The notes under the pieces: model-generated
What the model saw: only the letters and a program-made list of their open reading frames with translations
Told to the model about the DNA's origin: nothing
The model's database searches: none
Program-made: the position numbers and the translations under genes
Shown: piece by piece, positions 23,622 through 31,896 of the stretch
How positions within the stretch are numbered: the first letter of the stretch is position 1
How the letters are laid out: every line of letters starts with the position of its first letter
Source: Bacteroidota bacterium
GTDB taxonomy: Bacteria; Bacteroidota; Bacteroidia; M30B66
Direction: 5' to 3'
DNA: 35,236 nucleotides
Assembly: GCA_947459155.1 (NCBI GenBank)
Contig: CANHCM010000004.1
Location: 1-35,236, forward strand

Positions 23622-23664
23622 GAAATAAAAACGTCTGTTCGCACCAGTAGGTACAAACAGACGT
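23622..23664 (-). terminator. Intrinsic terminator after dnaJ
   Basis: Read on the reverse strand, arms ACGTCTGTT (23664-23656) and AACAGACGT (23639-23631) form a perfect 9-bp stem with a 16-base loop, followed at once by TTTTTATTT (23630-23622). It lies just after the dnaJ stop (23680) and ends 5 bases before the ABC ATPase start, so it separates the grpE-dnaJ operon from the ABC genes. Confidence 0.8.
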
Positions 23665-23679
23665 CAAAGATATTACGCC

Positions 23680-24834
23680 TTATTGAAAATATTCTTTCAT
23701 CCTTTCAAAGAAGGACTTTTCCTTTTTACCGGGCTGTGGCTGAAAGTTGGCTGAATTTCGGAGTTTCTCCATCAACACTTTCTCTTCCTGACTCAAATTT
23801 TGGGGCGTCCAAACATTGACATCAACCAACAAATCTCCACGGTGATACGAGTTCACCTCTGGCAGCCCCTTCCCGCGGAGACGGTAGACTTTACCCGACT
23901 GTGTGCCCGGGTCGATTTTAAACTTCGCCTTACCCTCCAAAGTTGGAATTTCGACGGAAGTTCCCAGAACGGCATCCGCAAAATTGATGTAACAATCGTA
24001 GTAGAGATTGTTTCCGTCGCGCTTTAGCTCGGCGTGCTCCAACTCCTCAATGCTCACCAGCAAATCGCCGGGCACACCGCCACGTGGCGCCGCATTTCCT
24101 TTACCGGCCACATTCAGCTGCATGCCTTCGCCTACACCGGCTGGAATGTTAATCGAAATCACTTCTTCTTCCCGAACAATGCCATCACCGGCGCAACTTT
24201 TACACTTATTGGTGATGGTACGTCCTTCGCCATTGCAGGCCGGACAGGTCGAAGCCGTTTGCATCTGACCCAAGATGGTATTGGTAATCCGGGTAATCCG
24301 GCCAGTGCCTTTACAGGTAGAGCATGTTGAGAATGAACTGCCTTTTTCGGCGCCCGTGCCTCCACAGGGTCTGCAGGAAACAAACTTGTTCACCTTGATT
24401 TTCTTCTCCACCCCATTGGCAATCTCCTCCAGGCTAAGCTTAACCTTGATTCTGAGGTTTGTACCTTTATTTACGCGACGCCCCTGCTGCTGGCCTCCAA
24501 AACCGAAGCCTCCAAAACCGCTGTTGCCGAAGATATCGCCGAACTGACTAAAAATATCATCCATGCTCATGCCGCCGCCAAAGCCTCCGGCTCCGCCACC
24601 CGCAGCACCACCCATGCCCTGATGGCCAAAACGGTCGTATCGGGCTTTTTTCTCCGGATTGCTGAGTACTTCGTAAGCCTCGGCAGCCTCCTTGAAATTC
24701 TCCTCCGCAGCTTTATCTCCGGGGTTTTTATCGGGGTGATATTTAATGGCCAACTTTCGGTAGGCCTTCTTAATCTCTTGTTCGTCGGCGTTTCTGGAAA
24801 CTCCCAGTACGTCGTAATAATCTCTTTTTGCCAT
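23680..24834 (-). CDS. dnaJ: Chaperone protein DnaJ
   Basis: DnaJ is the type I Hsp40 co-chaperone that delivers unfolded proteins to DnaK and stimulates its ATPase. All domains are present in 384 residues: J domain 4-70 with the HPD tripeptide in [10 protein letters not shown], a Gly/Phe-rich linker (about 73-125, [11 protein letters not shown] and [14 protein letters not shown]), four CxxCxGxG zinc modules ([32 protein letters not shown]), then the C-terminal substrate-binding domain. The gene follows grpE by 10 bases; dnaK is not adjacent. An intrinsic terminator comes right after it. Confidence 0.97.
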   Translation of the reverse strand: MAKRDYYDVLGVSRNADEQEIKKAYRKLAIKYHPDKNPGDKAAEENFKEAAEAYEVLSNPEKKARYDRFGHQGMGGAAGGGAGGFGGGMSMDDIFSQFGDIFGNSGFGGFGFGGQQQGRRVNKGTNLRIKVKLSLEEIANGVEKKIKVNKFVSCRPCGGTGAEKGSSFSTCSTCKGTGRITRITNTILGQMQTASTCPACNGEGRTITNKCKSCAGDGIVREEEVISINIPAGVGEGMQLNVAGKGNAAPRGGVPGDLLVSIEELEHAELKRDGNNLYYDCYINFADAVLGTSVEIPTLEGKAKFKIDPGTQSGKVYRLRGKGLPEVNSYHRGDLLVDVNVWTPQNLSQEEKVLMEKLRNSANFQPQPGKKEKSFFERMKEYFQ

Positions 24835-24844
24835 GCTGTTTCGA

Positions 24845-25468
24845 TCAACTTCCCACTACTACTTTTGCGTAGCGGATTACTTTACCGTTGAGGGCATACC
24901 CTTTTTCCACCTGGTCAATAACTTTGCCCTTCAGACTTTCGTCGGGTGCCGGAATTTGGGTAATCGCTTCGTGAATTTCTGCGTCGAACACCTGACCGGT
25001 GGCATCCATTTCTTCTAAACCACGGGCAACCAGAATTCCCTTCATTTTGGCATGCACCAATTGGAGGCCTTCCCGCAACGATTCTACGGTTGCTCCGGCT
25101 AAATCCATCGCCTTGGTGGCACGGTCAAAATCATCCAGAACTGGCAAAAGGGCAGAAAAAATGTCAGCCGCCGCTGTTTTGCTCAATTCAATGCGCTCTT
25201 TGGCAACCCGTTTTTTGTAATTGTCAAAGTCGGAGTACAAGCGCAAATACCGGTCGTTAATGTCCTTGTATTTGCTTTCCCAATTGTCTAAGGCTGCAGT
25301 TTCTTCCTGCAATTCGGCCGGATTGGGTTGTTCGTCGCTCATCACCGGACCGTCTGTAACGAGGTCTTCGCCGTTGATGTCTTTTTCAGGACTTTCTATA
25401 TCGCTGGGGTTGGATTGCTTTTCTTCGTTACTCATAGCACGGAAAATACGTTTGATAGGATTCTTCAT
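24845..25468 (-). CDS. grpE: Nucleotide exchange factor GrpE
   Basis: GrpE releases ADP from DnaK. The 207-residue protein has an acidic disordered N-terminus (about 12-50), a long coiled coil ([32 protein letters not shown], about 63-95, split by its breaks), and the C-terminal beta domain ending in [17 protein letters not shown]. The family block [18 protein letters not shown] fits. The frame begins at 25468 (MKNPIKRI); a second ATG at 25435 (MSNEEKQ) may be the real start because the acidic segment begins there. There is no CIRCE (HrcA) operator upstream. The gene is cotranscribed with dnaJ. Confidence 0.94.
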   Translation of the reverse strand: MKNPIKRIFRAMSNEEKQSNPSDIESPEKDINGEDLVTDGPVMSDEQPNPAELQEETAALDNWESKYKDINDRYLRLYSDFDNYKKRVAKERIELSKTAAADIFSALLPVLDDFDRATKAMDLAGATVESLREGLQLVHAKMKGILVARGLEEMDATGQVFDAEIHEAITQIPAPDESLKGKVIDQVEKGYALNGKVIRYAKVVVGS

Positions 25469-25534
25469 GAACGCGCGCGGCTAAGCAATCATCCTGCCAG
25501 CAGACAGAATTGCGACAGAATGACAGCTATTGGC

Positions 25535-25577
25535 CATGAAAAAGAAAATGGCCGCTTTCTGAATGAAAACGGCCATT
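25535..25577 (-). terminator. Intrinsic terminator after the TlpA-like gene
   Basis: Read on the reverse strand, AATGGCCG (25577-25570) pairs with CGGCCATT (25554-25547), with a further 4-bp inner stem (TTTC/GAAA), and is followed by the T-rich run TTTCTTTTTC (25547-25538). It sits 18 bases after the stop of the thioredoxin-like gene. A third GGCCAT copy (25532-25537) can pair with the same ATGGCC. Confidence 0.75.
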
Positions 25578-25594
25578 CACGTAGAATACTAAAA

Positions 25595-26143
25595 TTACTT
25601 TGCCAGTTGCTTGTCGAGTTCGGCCTCTAAAGCGGCGCCGCGTAAGTTTTTGGCGAGGATTACACCTTCACCATCAATCAGGTAATTCATCGGAATAGAA
25701 TTCACACCGTAAATGGCGGCAGCCTGAGAACTCCAACCCATTAAATCGCTCACATGGTTCTCCCAAACGAGACCATCTTTCTTGATGGCAGCCAACCAGG
25801 CTTCTTTCTTCATGTCGAGAGAAACATTGTAAATGGTAAAGCCCTTGCCTTTCGCGAATTTGGCATTCTGATATTTGTTAAATGCCTTCACCACATTGGG
25901 GTTTTCCATGCGGCACGGGCCACACCAGGAAGCCCAGAAATCGAGCAATACTACTTTGCCGCGCAACGACGAGAGCTTAATCTCTTTCCCATCAGGGTTT
26001 TTAAAGGCAAGATCGGGCGCTGTGTTGCCTACGTTTAATCCAACTGGTGGTTTTTTGGGACCCTTATCGGTAATTCCATTGAGGGTGGTGGTTGTCAAGG
26101 CGATCGCGATTAAGGCGATGAGGCCAAACAAAATACGCTTCAT
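25595..26143 (-). CDS. Exported thioredoxin-like disulfide reductase (TlpA/ResA-like)
   Basis: This 182-residue protein has an N-terminal signal or anchor (KRILFGLIALIAIALTTTTL, 2-21) and one thioredoxin-fold domain with the active site WCGPC in LLDFWASWCGPCRMENP and the cis-Pro block NSIPMNYLID. TlpA/ResA-type proteins keep periplasmic cysteines reduced, for example for cytochrome c maturation. The substrate is not shown. It lies 44 bases downstream of murA on the same strand and is ended by an intrinsic terminator. Confidence 0.9.
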   Translation of the reverse strand: MKRILFGLIALIAIALTTTTLNGITDKGPKKPPVGLNVGNTAPDLAFKNPDGKEIKLSSLRGKVVLLDFWASWCGPCRMENPNVVKAFNKYQNAKFAKGKGFTIYNVSLDMKKEAWLAAIKKDGLVWENHVSDLMGWSSQAAAIYGVNSIPMNYLIDGEGVILAKNLRGAALEAELDKQLAK

Positions 26144-26187
26144 GAATAAAATTTTGGAGTTCGCAATTTACAACAATTATGCCTGCA

Positions 26188-27492
26188 TTAGAAGCGGCGA
26201 ATTTGGGCGCCGATAGACTTCAACCGGGTGTCGATATTTTGATAGCCCCGGTCGATTTGCTCAATATTATCAATCACCGAAATGCCATCCGCCGATAAGG
26301 CGGCAATAAGCAAAGAAACACCTGCCCGAATATCGGGTGATGTCATTTTGATTCCCCGCAGCTTGTACTTTCTATTAATGCCAATAATGGTGGCACGATG
26401 CGGATCGCAAAGGATGATCTGCGCGCCCATGTCGATGAGCTTATCGACAAAGAACAAACGCGATTCGAACATTTTTTGATGGATGAGTACCGAACCATTA
26501 GCCTGTGTGGCGACCACCAATACGATCGAAAGTAAGTCGGGCGTAAAGCCAGGCCATGGCGCATCGGCAACGGTCAAAATCGAGCCATCGATGTACTTAT
26601 TAATGGTGTAGCTTTCCTGTTCGGGGATGACAATATCGTCGCCATCGCGGTGGATTTCAATACCCAGGCGTCGGAACACATCCGGAATCATTCCCAAATG
26701 GTCGTACCCGGTGTCTTTGATGCGAATATGGCTTTGAGTCATCGCGGCAAGCCCAATGAAGGAGCCAATTTCAATCATGTCGGGCAGCATGCGGTGCTCG
26801 CAACCACCCAATTCACGAACGCCCTCAATGCTCAGCAGGTTTGAGCCCACGCCGCTGATTTTGGCGCCCATGCTATTCAGCATTTTACACAACTGCTGAA
26901 TGTAGGGTTCGCAGGCAGCGTTGAAAATGGTGGTAGTGCCTTTGGCCAAAACTGCCGCCATGATAATATTGGCCGTTCCGGTAACCGATGCCTCATCAAG
27001 CAACATGTAGGTTCCGCGGAGCTCCTTCGCCTCGACTTTGTAAAAATTTTCTACGCCATCAAAGTCGAATGTGGCGCCGAGGTTCTGAAAACCAATAAAA
27101 TGGGTATCTAATCTACGGCGCCCTATTTTGTCACCGCCCGGCTTAGGAATGTAACCACGCCCGAAACGGGCCAGTAAGGGTCCAACAATCATTACCGAAC
27201 CCCGAAGTGCAGCACCACGGGTTTTGAATTCTTCGGAAATGAGAAAATCTACGTTAACGTCATCGGCCTGAAAGGCCCAGGAACCCTTGCCCAGATTTTC
27301 CACTTTCACGCCGAGGGCTCCAAGCAAATCGATGAGTTTGTTGACATCCACAATATCGGGAACATTGTGGATTACGCAACGCTCGGCGGTTAGTAGAACG
27401 GCGCAAACAATTTGTAAAGCTTCATTTTTTGCGCCTTGAGGCACCAATTCTCCGTGGAGACGCTTGCCTCCAATAATTTCAAAACGGTTCAT
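26188..27492 (-). CDS. murA: UDP-N-acetylglucosamine 1-carboxyvinyltransferase MurA, Asp active-site form
   Basis: MurA makes UDP-GlcNAc-enolpyruvate, the first committed step of peptidoglycan synthesis. The 434-residue chain shows the N-terminal GAKNEALQI block (substrate Lys22), RGSVMIVGPLLARFG, and then PGGDKIGRRRLD at about 118-129. In E. coli the matching loop is GGCxIGxRPVD; here the catalytic-loop Cys115 is an Asp (D121). The later conserved SILTVADAPWPGFTPDLLS and GYDHLG blocks are normal. The Asp is known from fosfomycin-insensitive MurA enzymes. It is 5 bases downstream of the DUF4290 gene. Confidence 0.95.
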   Translation of the reverse strand: MNRFEIIGGKRLHGELVPQGAKNEALQIVCAVLLTAERCVIHNVPDIVDVNKLIDLLGALGVKVENLGKGSWAFQADDVNVDFLISEEFKTRGAALRGSVMIVGPLLARFGRGYIPKPGGDKIGRRRLDTHFIGFQNLGATFDFDGVENFYKVEAKELRGTYMLLDEASVTGTANIIMAAVLAKGTTTIFNAACEPYIQQLCKMLNSMGAKISGVGSNLLSIEGVRELGGCEHRMLPDMIEIGSFIGLAAMTQSHIRIKDTGYDHLGMIPDVFRRLGIEIHRDGDDIVIPEQESYTINKYIDGSILTVADAPWPGFTPDLLSIVLVVATQANGSVLIHQKMFESRLFFVDKLIDMGAQIILCDPHRATIIGINRKYKLRGIKMTSPDIRAGVSLLIAALSADGISVIDNIEQIDRGYQNIDTRLKSIGAQIRRF

Positions 27493-27497
27493 GCGAT

Positions 27498-28142
27498 TCA
27501 GTAGCTAGTGCCGCCGAATTTACGCTTGAACTTATTCTGTTTTCTGGAGTTCTTACCAAACTTCTTACCCTGCTGTTGTGAATAATTTGCCACCAACACT
27601 TCAGTGGCGGCTCCCAATTGTGCGCCCTCAGGCATACTCAGGGCTCCACCGGAGAGCTTTCCAAGGTCTTTTAAAATCGTCTCATCATGCACCGAATCGC
27701 GGTTCCATGCGAGGTACGACTTCTTCAGGTGATGGGCAATAGCACTCACCATAGAGTCTTTCAAAGGCCCCTCTTCCATGCCTTTGGCCGTATCGATCAT
27801 CCGCTCAACCACCTTTCCGTAATGGCGAAACTGGATGTGATTGCTTGGGTAGTTGAGCTTCTCCGGCTTCACATTCAAACTTTCGCGGGTCGGAATGGGG
27901 TAAGGAGAATCAACATCCAACTTGAAATCAGACATAATGAATAAGTGATCCCACAACTTGTGGCGAAAATCACTCATATCGCGAAGTTGCGGGTTGAGTT
28001 GGCCCATCACTGCAATGATCTGACGGGCCAATTGATTTCGTTCTTCACGGTCTTCGACAGTGCAGGCATGATCAACCATACGCTGAACATGGCGGCCATA
28101 TTCAGAGATAATCAGCCTCGGACGCTGGGAATTGTATTCCAT
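27498..28142 (-). CDS. DUF4290 domain-containing protein
   Basis: This protein belongs to DUF4290, a family found in Bacteroidota; its function is unknown. It is 214 residues and mostly helical: an N-terminal MEYNSQRPRLIISEYGRH block, a central helical core with DFRHKLWDHLFIMSDF, the block FRHYGKVVERMI, and a strongly basic C-terminal tail (KKFGKNSRKQNKFKRKFGG, about 194-212) that could bind nucleic acid or a membrane. The next gene, murA, is only 5 bases downstream, a linkage suggesting a role connected to cell-wall synthesis. Confidence 0.88.
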   Translation of the reverse strand: MEYNSQRPRLIISEYGRHVQRMVDHACTVEDREERNQLARQIIAVMGQLNPQLRDMSDFRHKLWDHLFIMSDFKLDVDSPYPIPTRESLNVKPEKLNYPSNHIQFRHYGKVVERMIDTAKGMEEGPLKDSMVSAIAHHLKKSYLAWNRDSVHDETILKDLGKLSGGALSMPEGAQLGAATEVLVANYSQQQGKKFGKNSRKQNKFKRKFGGTSY

Positions 28143-28180
28143 AAATGTTGCAGAAAAACCCGAAAATGGCCTCTAAGGGC

Positions 28181-30547
28181 TTAGGGTTGAATAATCTTTA
28201 GTTTGGCAAACTTAAGTAATAATTGTTTCTGTCCGGCAGTATCGAATAAAACCGTAGCCTTTTTCTCACCGGATCGGCCATCTACAAAAACCACTTTGCC
28301 TTTACCAAATTTCTCGTGAATCACCTCCATGCCGGCTTCCAGACCGCTCAGGTCATCACTCACAAAAGCCTGGCTATTTCCGGCCTGAGCCACCGGAACC
28401 ATTTTGGGCTGTGGCTTAAACCCTCCGGATGAGCCATTGGACTTTGGGGCAAAGGAGGCTTCCGGTTTTTCACGAGGCTTAAATGCGGGTGCTGCGCCTT
28501 GTCGGGGTGAGAAACCTCCAAAGCCAAGGCGCTCCTCCTCAAAATTCATGAAGCCCCGCGACTCTGGAGCAATATCGGGCGGCAGTTGCAATAAACCGGG
28601 GTCAATTTCCTGCAGGAATCGACTGGGTTCCGAAAAATCAATTTTACCCCAACGGTAACGGGTGTTGGCATAGGTTAAATACAGGTACTGCTCGGCACGG
28701 GTAAGTGCTACGTAGAAAAGTCGACGTTCTTCTTCGAGCTCCTCCCTCGATTGGAGGGCCATCTGCGAAGGGAAAAGGTTCTCCTCCATTCCGACCACAA
28801 AAACAGCTTTAAACTCCAAGCCTTTGGCGGCATGAATGGTCATCATCGACACCTTATCGGCGTCTTCTTTGTCGTTTTCATCGGCATCAGTCAGCAAGGC
28901 AATATCCTGCATAAATACATCGAGCGTTCGCTCCTGCACCTCGTCTTCGCTTTCAGAAGGGGTATCTACAAACTCCTGTATACCATTGAGCAACTCCTTC
29001 ACATTGTCGTGGCGAGAAATGCCTTCGGGCGTTTTGTCGTTGCCCAGTTCTTTGAGCAAACCTGAGGAACGGGCAATGTGCATGGCCAATTCATAGGCGT
29101 TTGAAGAGACAAGCCCGTGGCGGAAACTCTTAACCATCATCACAAAATCAGAAACCTTTTGAGCTGTAGCTCCGGTAACAGGCCTATACTGCTCAAGGTT
29201 GCTGATGACTTCCCACAGCGAAACATTGTTTTGGTCGGCACAAACCACAATTTTTTCGAGGGTCGTTTTGCCAATTCCGCGCATGGGGTAGTTGATGACC
29301 CTTCGTAAGGCCTCTTCGTCTAACGGATTGATGGCCAGTCGGAAATAGGCCAGCAGATCTTTGATTTCCTTCCGCTTGTAAAATGAAAGTCCACCAAAAA
29401 TGCGGTAAGGAATCCCCCGCTTCCTCAATGCCTCTTCCATGGCGCGGCTTTGGGCGTTGGTGCGGTACAATATGGCAATGTCGCGGTTGGCGAGTTGATG
29501 TTGCATCCGCAAATCGAAAATCCGGTTTGCTACCTGCTGCCCTTCTTCGTTATCGGAACCAGCGCGCATCAACCTCACCGGCTCGCCTTTTTGATTGTTA
29601 GTCCAGACCACCTTCTTGAGCTGGTCGCGGTTGTTTCGGATGACAGAATTGGCGGCCTCCACAATGGTTTGGGTGGAACGGTAGTTTTGTTCGAGCTTAA
29701 AAACCTTCAGTTCCGGGTAGTCTTTCTCAAAATTTAAAATGTTCTGGATGTTCGCTCCGCGGAAGGCATAGATACTTTGTGCATCGTCGCCTACCACACA
29801 GATGTTTTGATACATCGCAGCAAGCTTCTTTACAATGAGGTATTGTGAAAAATTGGTATCCTGATACTCATCCACCAAAATGTAGCGGAACTTCTGCTGA
29901 TATTTATAAAGTACCTCAGGAAACTGTTTGAGCAGGATGTTGGTTTTGAAGAGCAGGTCATCAAAATCCATGGCGGAAGCCTTAAACAGTCTTTTGTCGT
30001 AGGTTTCGTAGATGAGCCCCAGCTTTGGCTTCCCACTCTGGCGGTCTTCGTCGAGAATTTCTGCGTGGCTGTTGTATTCTCGGGCGGAAATCAAATTGTT
30101 TTTGGCTGAGGAGATTCGGCTAAGTACCAGCGAAGGCTTGTAAATCTTGTCGTCGAGTTGAAGTTCGGTGAGAATATTTTTGATGAGCCCTTTGGAATCT
30201 TCGGTATCGTAAATGGTAAAGTTTGATGGATAGCCGATTCTTTCGGCCTCGGCTCTGAGTATGCGGGCGAAGATAGAGTGGAAAGTCCCCATCCAGAGAT
30301 TTCTGGCTTCGGTACCTTCTACCAATCCTGAAATACGCTCTTTCATTTCGCGTGCGGCCTTATTGGTAAAGGTCAGGGCGAGAATATTAAAAGCATCAAC
30401 CCCTTTACTCAGGAGATTGGCAATTCGAAAGGTGAGCACACGGGTTTTCCCGGATCCGGCTCCGGCAATGATCATAACCGGTCCTTCTGTGGTCTCGGCA
30501 GCCTGGCGCTGCACAGGGTTAAGCCCGCTGAGGAAATCATTTTGCAT
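28181..30547 (-). CDS. UvrD/PcrA-type DNA helicase
   Basis: This is a superfamily 1A 3'-5' DNA helicase of 788 residues, acting in repair and in removing RecA or RNA polymerase from DNA. Visible motifs: Q motif LNPVQRQAAE, Walker A GAGSGKTRVLTFRI (motif I), LTFTNKAAREMKER (Ia), LVDEYQDTN (II), GDDAQSIYAFRGA (III), LEQNYRSTQTI (IV), MTIHAAKGLEFKAVFVVG (V) and FYVALTRAEQYLYL (VI). After a Gly/Pro/Lys-rich linker (about 660-720) the chain ends in a Tudor-like domain (HEKFGKGKVVFVDG), as in PcrA, that contacts RNA polymerase. It is upstream of the DUF4290 gene and is the first gene of the reverse-strand cluster. Confidence 0.94.
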   Translation of the reverse strand: MQNDFLSGLNPVQRQAAETTEGPVMIIAGAGSGKTRVLTFRIANLLSKGVDAFNILALTFTNKAAREMKERISGLVEGTEARNLWMGTFHSIFARILRAEAERIGYPSNFTIYDTEDSKGLIKNILTELQLDDKIYKPSLVLSRISSAKNNLISAREYNSHAEILDEDRQSGKPKLGLIYETYDKRLFKASAMDFDDLLFKTNILLKQFPEVLYKYQQKFRYILVDEYQDTNFSQYLIVKKLAAMYQNICVVGDDAQSIYAFRGANIQNILNFEKDYPELKVFKLEQNYRSTQTIVEAANSVIRNNRDQLKKVVWTNNQKGEPVRLMRAGSDNEEGQQVANRIFDLRMQHQLANRDIAILYRTNAQSRAMEEALRKRGIPYRIFGGLSFYKRKEIKDLLAYFRLAINPLDEEALRRVINYPMRGIGKTTLEKIVVCADQNNVSLWEVISNLEQYRPVTGATAQKVSDFVMMVKSFRHGLVSSNAYELAMHIARSSGLLKELGNDKTPEGISRHDNVKELLNGIQEFVDTPSESEDEVQERTLDVFMQDIALLTDADENDKEDADKVSMMTIHAAKGLEFKAVFVVGMEENLFPSQMALQSREELEEERRLFYVALTRAEQYLYLTYANTRYRWGKIDFSEPSRFLQEIDPGLLQLPPDIAPESRGFMNFEEERLGFGGFSPRQGAAPAFKPREKPEASFAPKSNGSSGGFKPQPKMVPVAQAGNSQAFVSDDLSGLEAGMEVIHEKFGKGKVVFVDGRSGEKKATVLFDTAGQKQLLLKFAKLKIIQP

Positions 30548-30551
30548 TGGG

Positions 30552-30559
30552 CAAAATTA
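30552..30559 (-). promoter_or_regulatory. -7 box (TAATTTTG) before the uvrD-like gene
   Basis: On the reverse strand TAATTTTG matches TAnnTTTG and ends four bases before the helicase ATG. No spaced TTG is found upstream. Confidence 0.4.
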
Positions 30560-30875
30560 AGGAAGCTCGCGGGCTCTGGCTCGGGAATTTTTCAACTAAG
30601 CACAATTAAGGGTCGAACAGTTCCTCTACTTTTTGCTTGAGTCGAGACCTGTTTGGTCAAAACAGCGATGTACATTTCAGGCATAACCAGTAGTGAGGCT
30701 AAATTTAGGAATGAAGATTCAAAGGCTGATGGCGAGGAAAAACTGGACTGAAAAGGTCATCAGCAATCATAAAATGAGTGATAGCACAAAAGCTGCTGAA
30801 TGAGCTGCTGGATTCAAAGGCAGATTTTTCACAAATTGCCTGTCCGTGAATCTGAAAATTTTTTCACACTATCAG

Positions 30876-30905
30876 TTGGTTAATAAAAAGTACTTCATAT
30901 CTTTG
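30876..30905 (+). promoter_or_regulatory. Promoter of the ribosomal str operon
   Basis: This is the clearest promoter in the window: TTG at 30876-30878, a 19-base spacer and TATCTTTG at 30898-30905, matching the Bacteroidota -33/-7 consensus (TTG, TAnnTTTG). Transcription should begin around 30906-30912, giving a leader of about 60 bases before rpsL. The leader begins with a stem (CGC-CCCAA / TTGGG-GCG, 30906-30924), then becomes A-rich (AAGATAAACAAAACATAATC), the usual Bacteroidota translation-start context. Confidence 0.72.
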
Positions 30906-30972
30906 CGCTCCCAAAATTGGGGCGATTACCGCATTTCAAGAAGATAAACAAAACATAATCAAGCAGTAAAGC

Positions 30973-31380
30973 ATGCCTACCATTCAGCAGCTTGTACGTA
31001 AAGGCCGCACGCCGAACGCTTCAAAGAGTAAGAGTCCGGCTTTGGATTCTTGTCCACAGCGCCGCGGCGTGTGCACCCGTGTGTACACCACCACACCTAA
31101 GAAGCCAAACTCTGCGATGCGCAAAGTGGCTCGTGTTCGTTTGACCAACTCTAAGGAAGTGAACGCCTACATTCCAGGCGAAGGACACAACCTCCAGGAG
31201 CACTCTATCGTGTTGATTCGCGGTGGTCGTGTGAAGGATTTGCCAGGTGTGCGTTATCACATCGTGCGCGGTGCGCTTGATACTTCTGGTGTTGAGGGAC
31301 GTAATCAGCGTCGTTCAAAATACGGAACGAAGCGTCCAAAACCAGGACAACCCGCAGCAACGACCAAAAAGAAAAAATAA
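30973..31380 (+). CDS. rpsL: 30S ribosomal protein S12
   Basis: S12 sits at the decoding centre of the small subunit. The 135-residue protein has [12 protein letters not shown] at the start, the [20 protein letters not shown] block (streptomycin region with the usual Lys-Lys-Pro-Asn and so likely sensitive at that position), [20 protein letters not shown] and a Lys-rich C-terminal tail (about 117-135) a little longer than in E. coli. It opens the str operon behind the consensus promoter at 30876. Codons are strongly biased (CGT, GGT), as expected for a highly expressed gene. Confidence 0.98.
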   Translation: MPTIQQLVRKGRTPNASKSKSPALDSCPQRRGVCTRVYTTTPKKPNSAMRKVARVRLTNSKEVNAYIPGEGHNLQEHSIVLIRGGRVKDLPGVRYHIVRGALDTSGVEGRNQRRSKYGTKRPKPGQPAATTKKKK

Positions 31381-31408
31381 TTCGTCGATTTCAGCATAGT
31401 CAGAATCC

Positions 31409-31876
31409 ATGAGAAAATCCACACCCAAACGCATCCCACGTCTGCCGGATCCACGCTTCGGAGACCCGGTTGTAACCCGTTTCGTAAACAACATGATGTA
31501 CGATGGCAAGAAAAGTATTGCCTTCGGAATCTTCTACGAAGCTATGGACATCATTACCAAGCGTACCGAAGAAAGCGGTCACGAAGTATGGAAACGCGCC
31601 CTGGAAAATGTAAGTCCAACCGTTGAGGTGAAAAGCCGTCGCGTTGGTGGTGCAACATTCCAAATTCCAACAGAAATCCGTCCCGACCGCAAAACAGCGT
31701 TGGGTATGAAGTGGCTGATTATGTTTGCCCGCAAGCGTAACGAGAAGTCGATGGCTGCCAAGCTGGCTTCTGAGATTATCGCGGCGAGCAAAAACGAAGG
31801 TGCGGCTCACAAGAAGAAAGAAGACACTCACCGTATGGCTGAGGCGAACAAAGCATTCTCACATTTCCGCTTTTAA
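31409..31876 (+). CDS. rpsG: 30S ribosomal protein S7
   Basis: S7 nucleates folding of the 3' domain of 16S rRNA and contacts the E-site tRNA. The 155-residue chain starts [19 protein letters not shown] and shows [39 protein letters not shown] and the C-terminal [15 protein letters not shown]. The length matches the family. It follows rpsL by 28 bases and precedes fusA by 20. There is no recognisable S7-binding leader between the genes. Confidence 0.98.
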   Translation: MRKSTPKRIPRLPDPRFGDPVVTRFVNNMMYDGKKSIAFGIFYEAMDIITKRTEESGHEVWKRALENVSPTVEVKSRRVGGATFQIPTEIRPDRKTALGMKWLIMFARKRNEKSMAAKLASEIIAASKNEGAAHKKKEDTHRMAEANKAFSHFRF

Positions 31877-31896
31877 TTCAAAGAATCAACCTCGTC

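Larger units (their letters stand above)
30548..30972. other. Divergent intergenic region of 425 bases
   Basis: The region separates uvrD (reverse) from rpsL (forward) and holds a -7 box for each. Between them I see an 11-base direct repeat GATTCAAAGGC (30716-30726 and 30811-30821), a near-tandem AGCTGCTG (30791-30798 and 30803-30810), and a 30-codon open frame beginning at 30711, none of which is convincing as a gene. An inverted repeat GTGAA/TTCAC flanks an A/T-rich stretch at about 30846-30867. No RNA gene is recognisable. Confidence 0.5.

Noticed and set aside
25469-25535. CIRCE or other heat-shock operator before grpE
   Set aside because: No TTAGCACTC-N9-GAGTGCTAA or similar inverted repeat is present; the only structure is the upstream gene's terminator.
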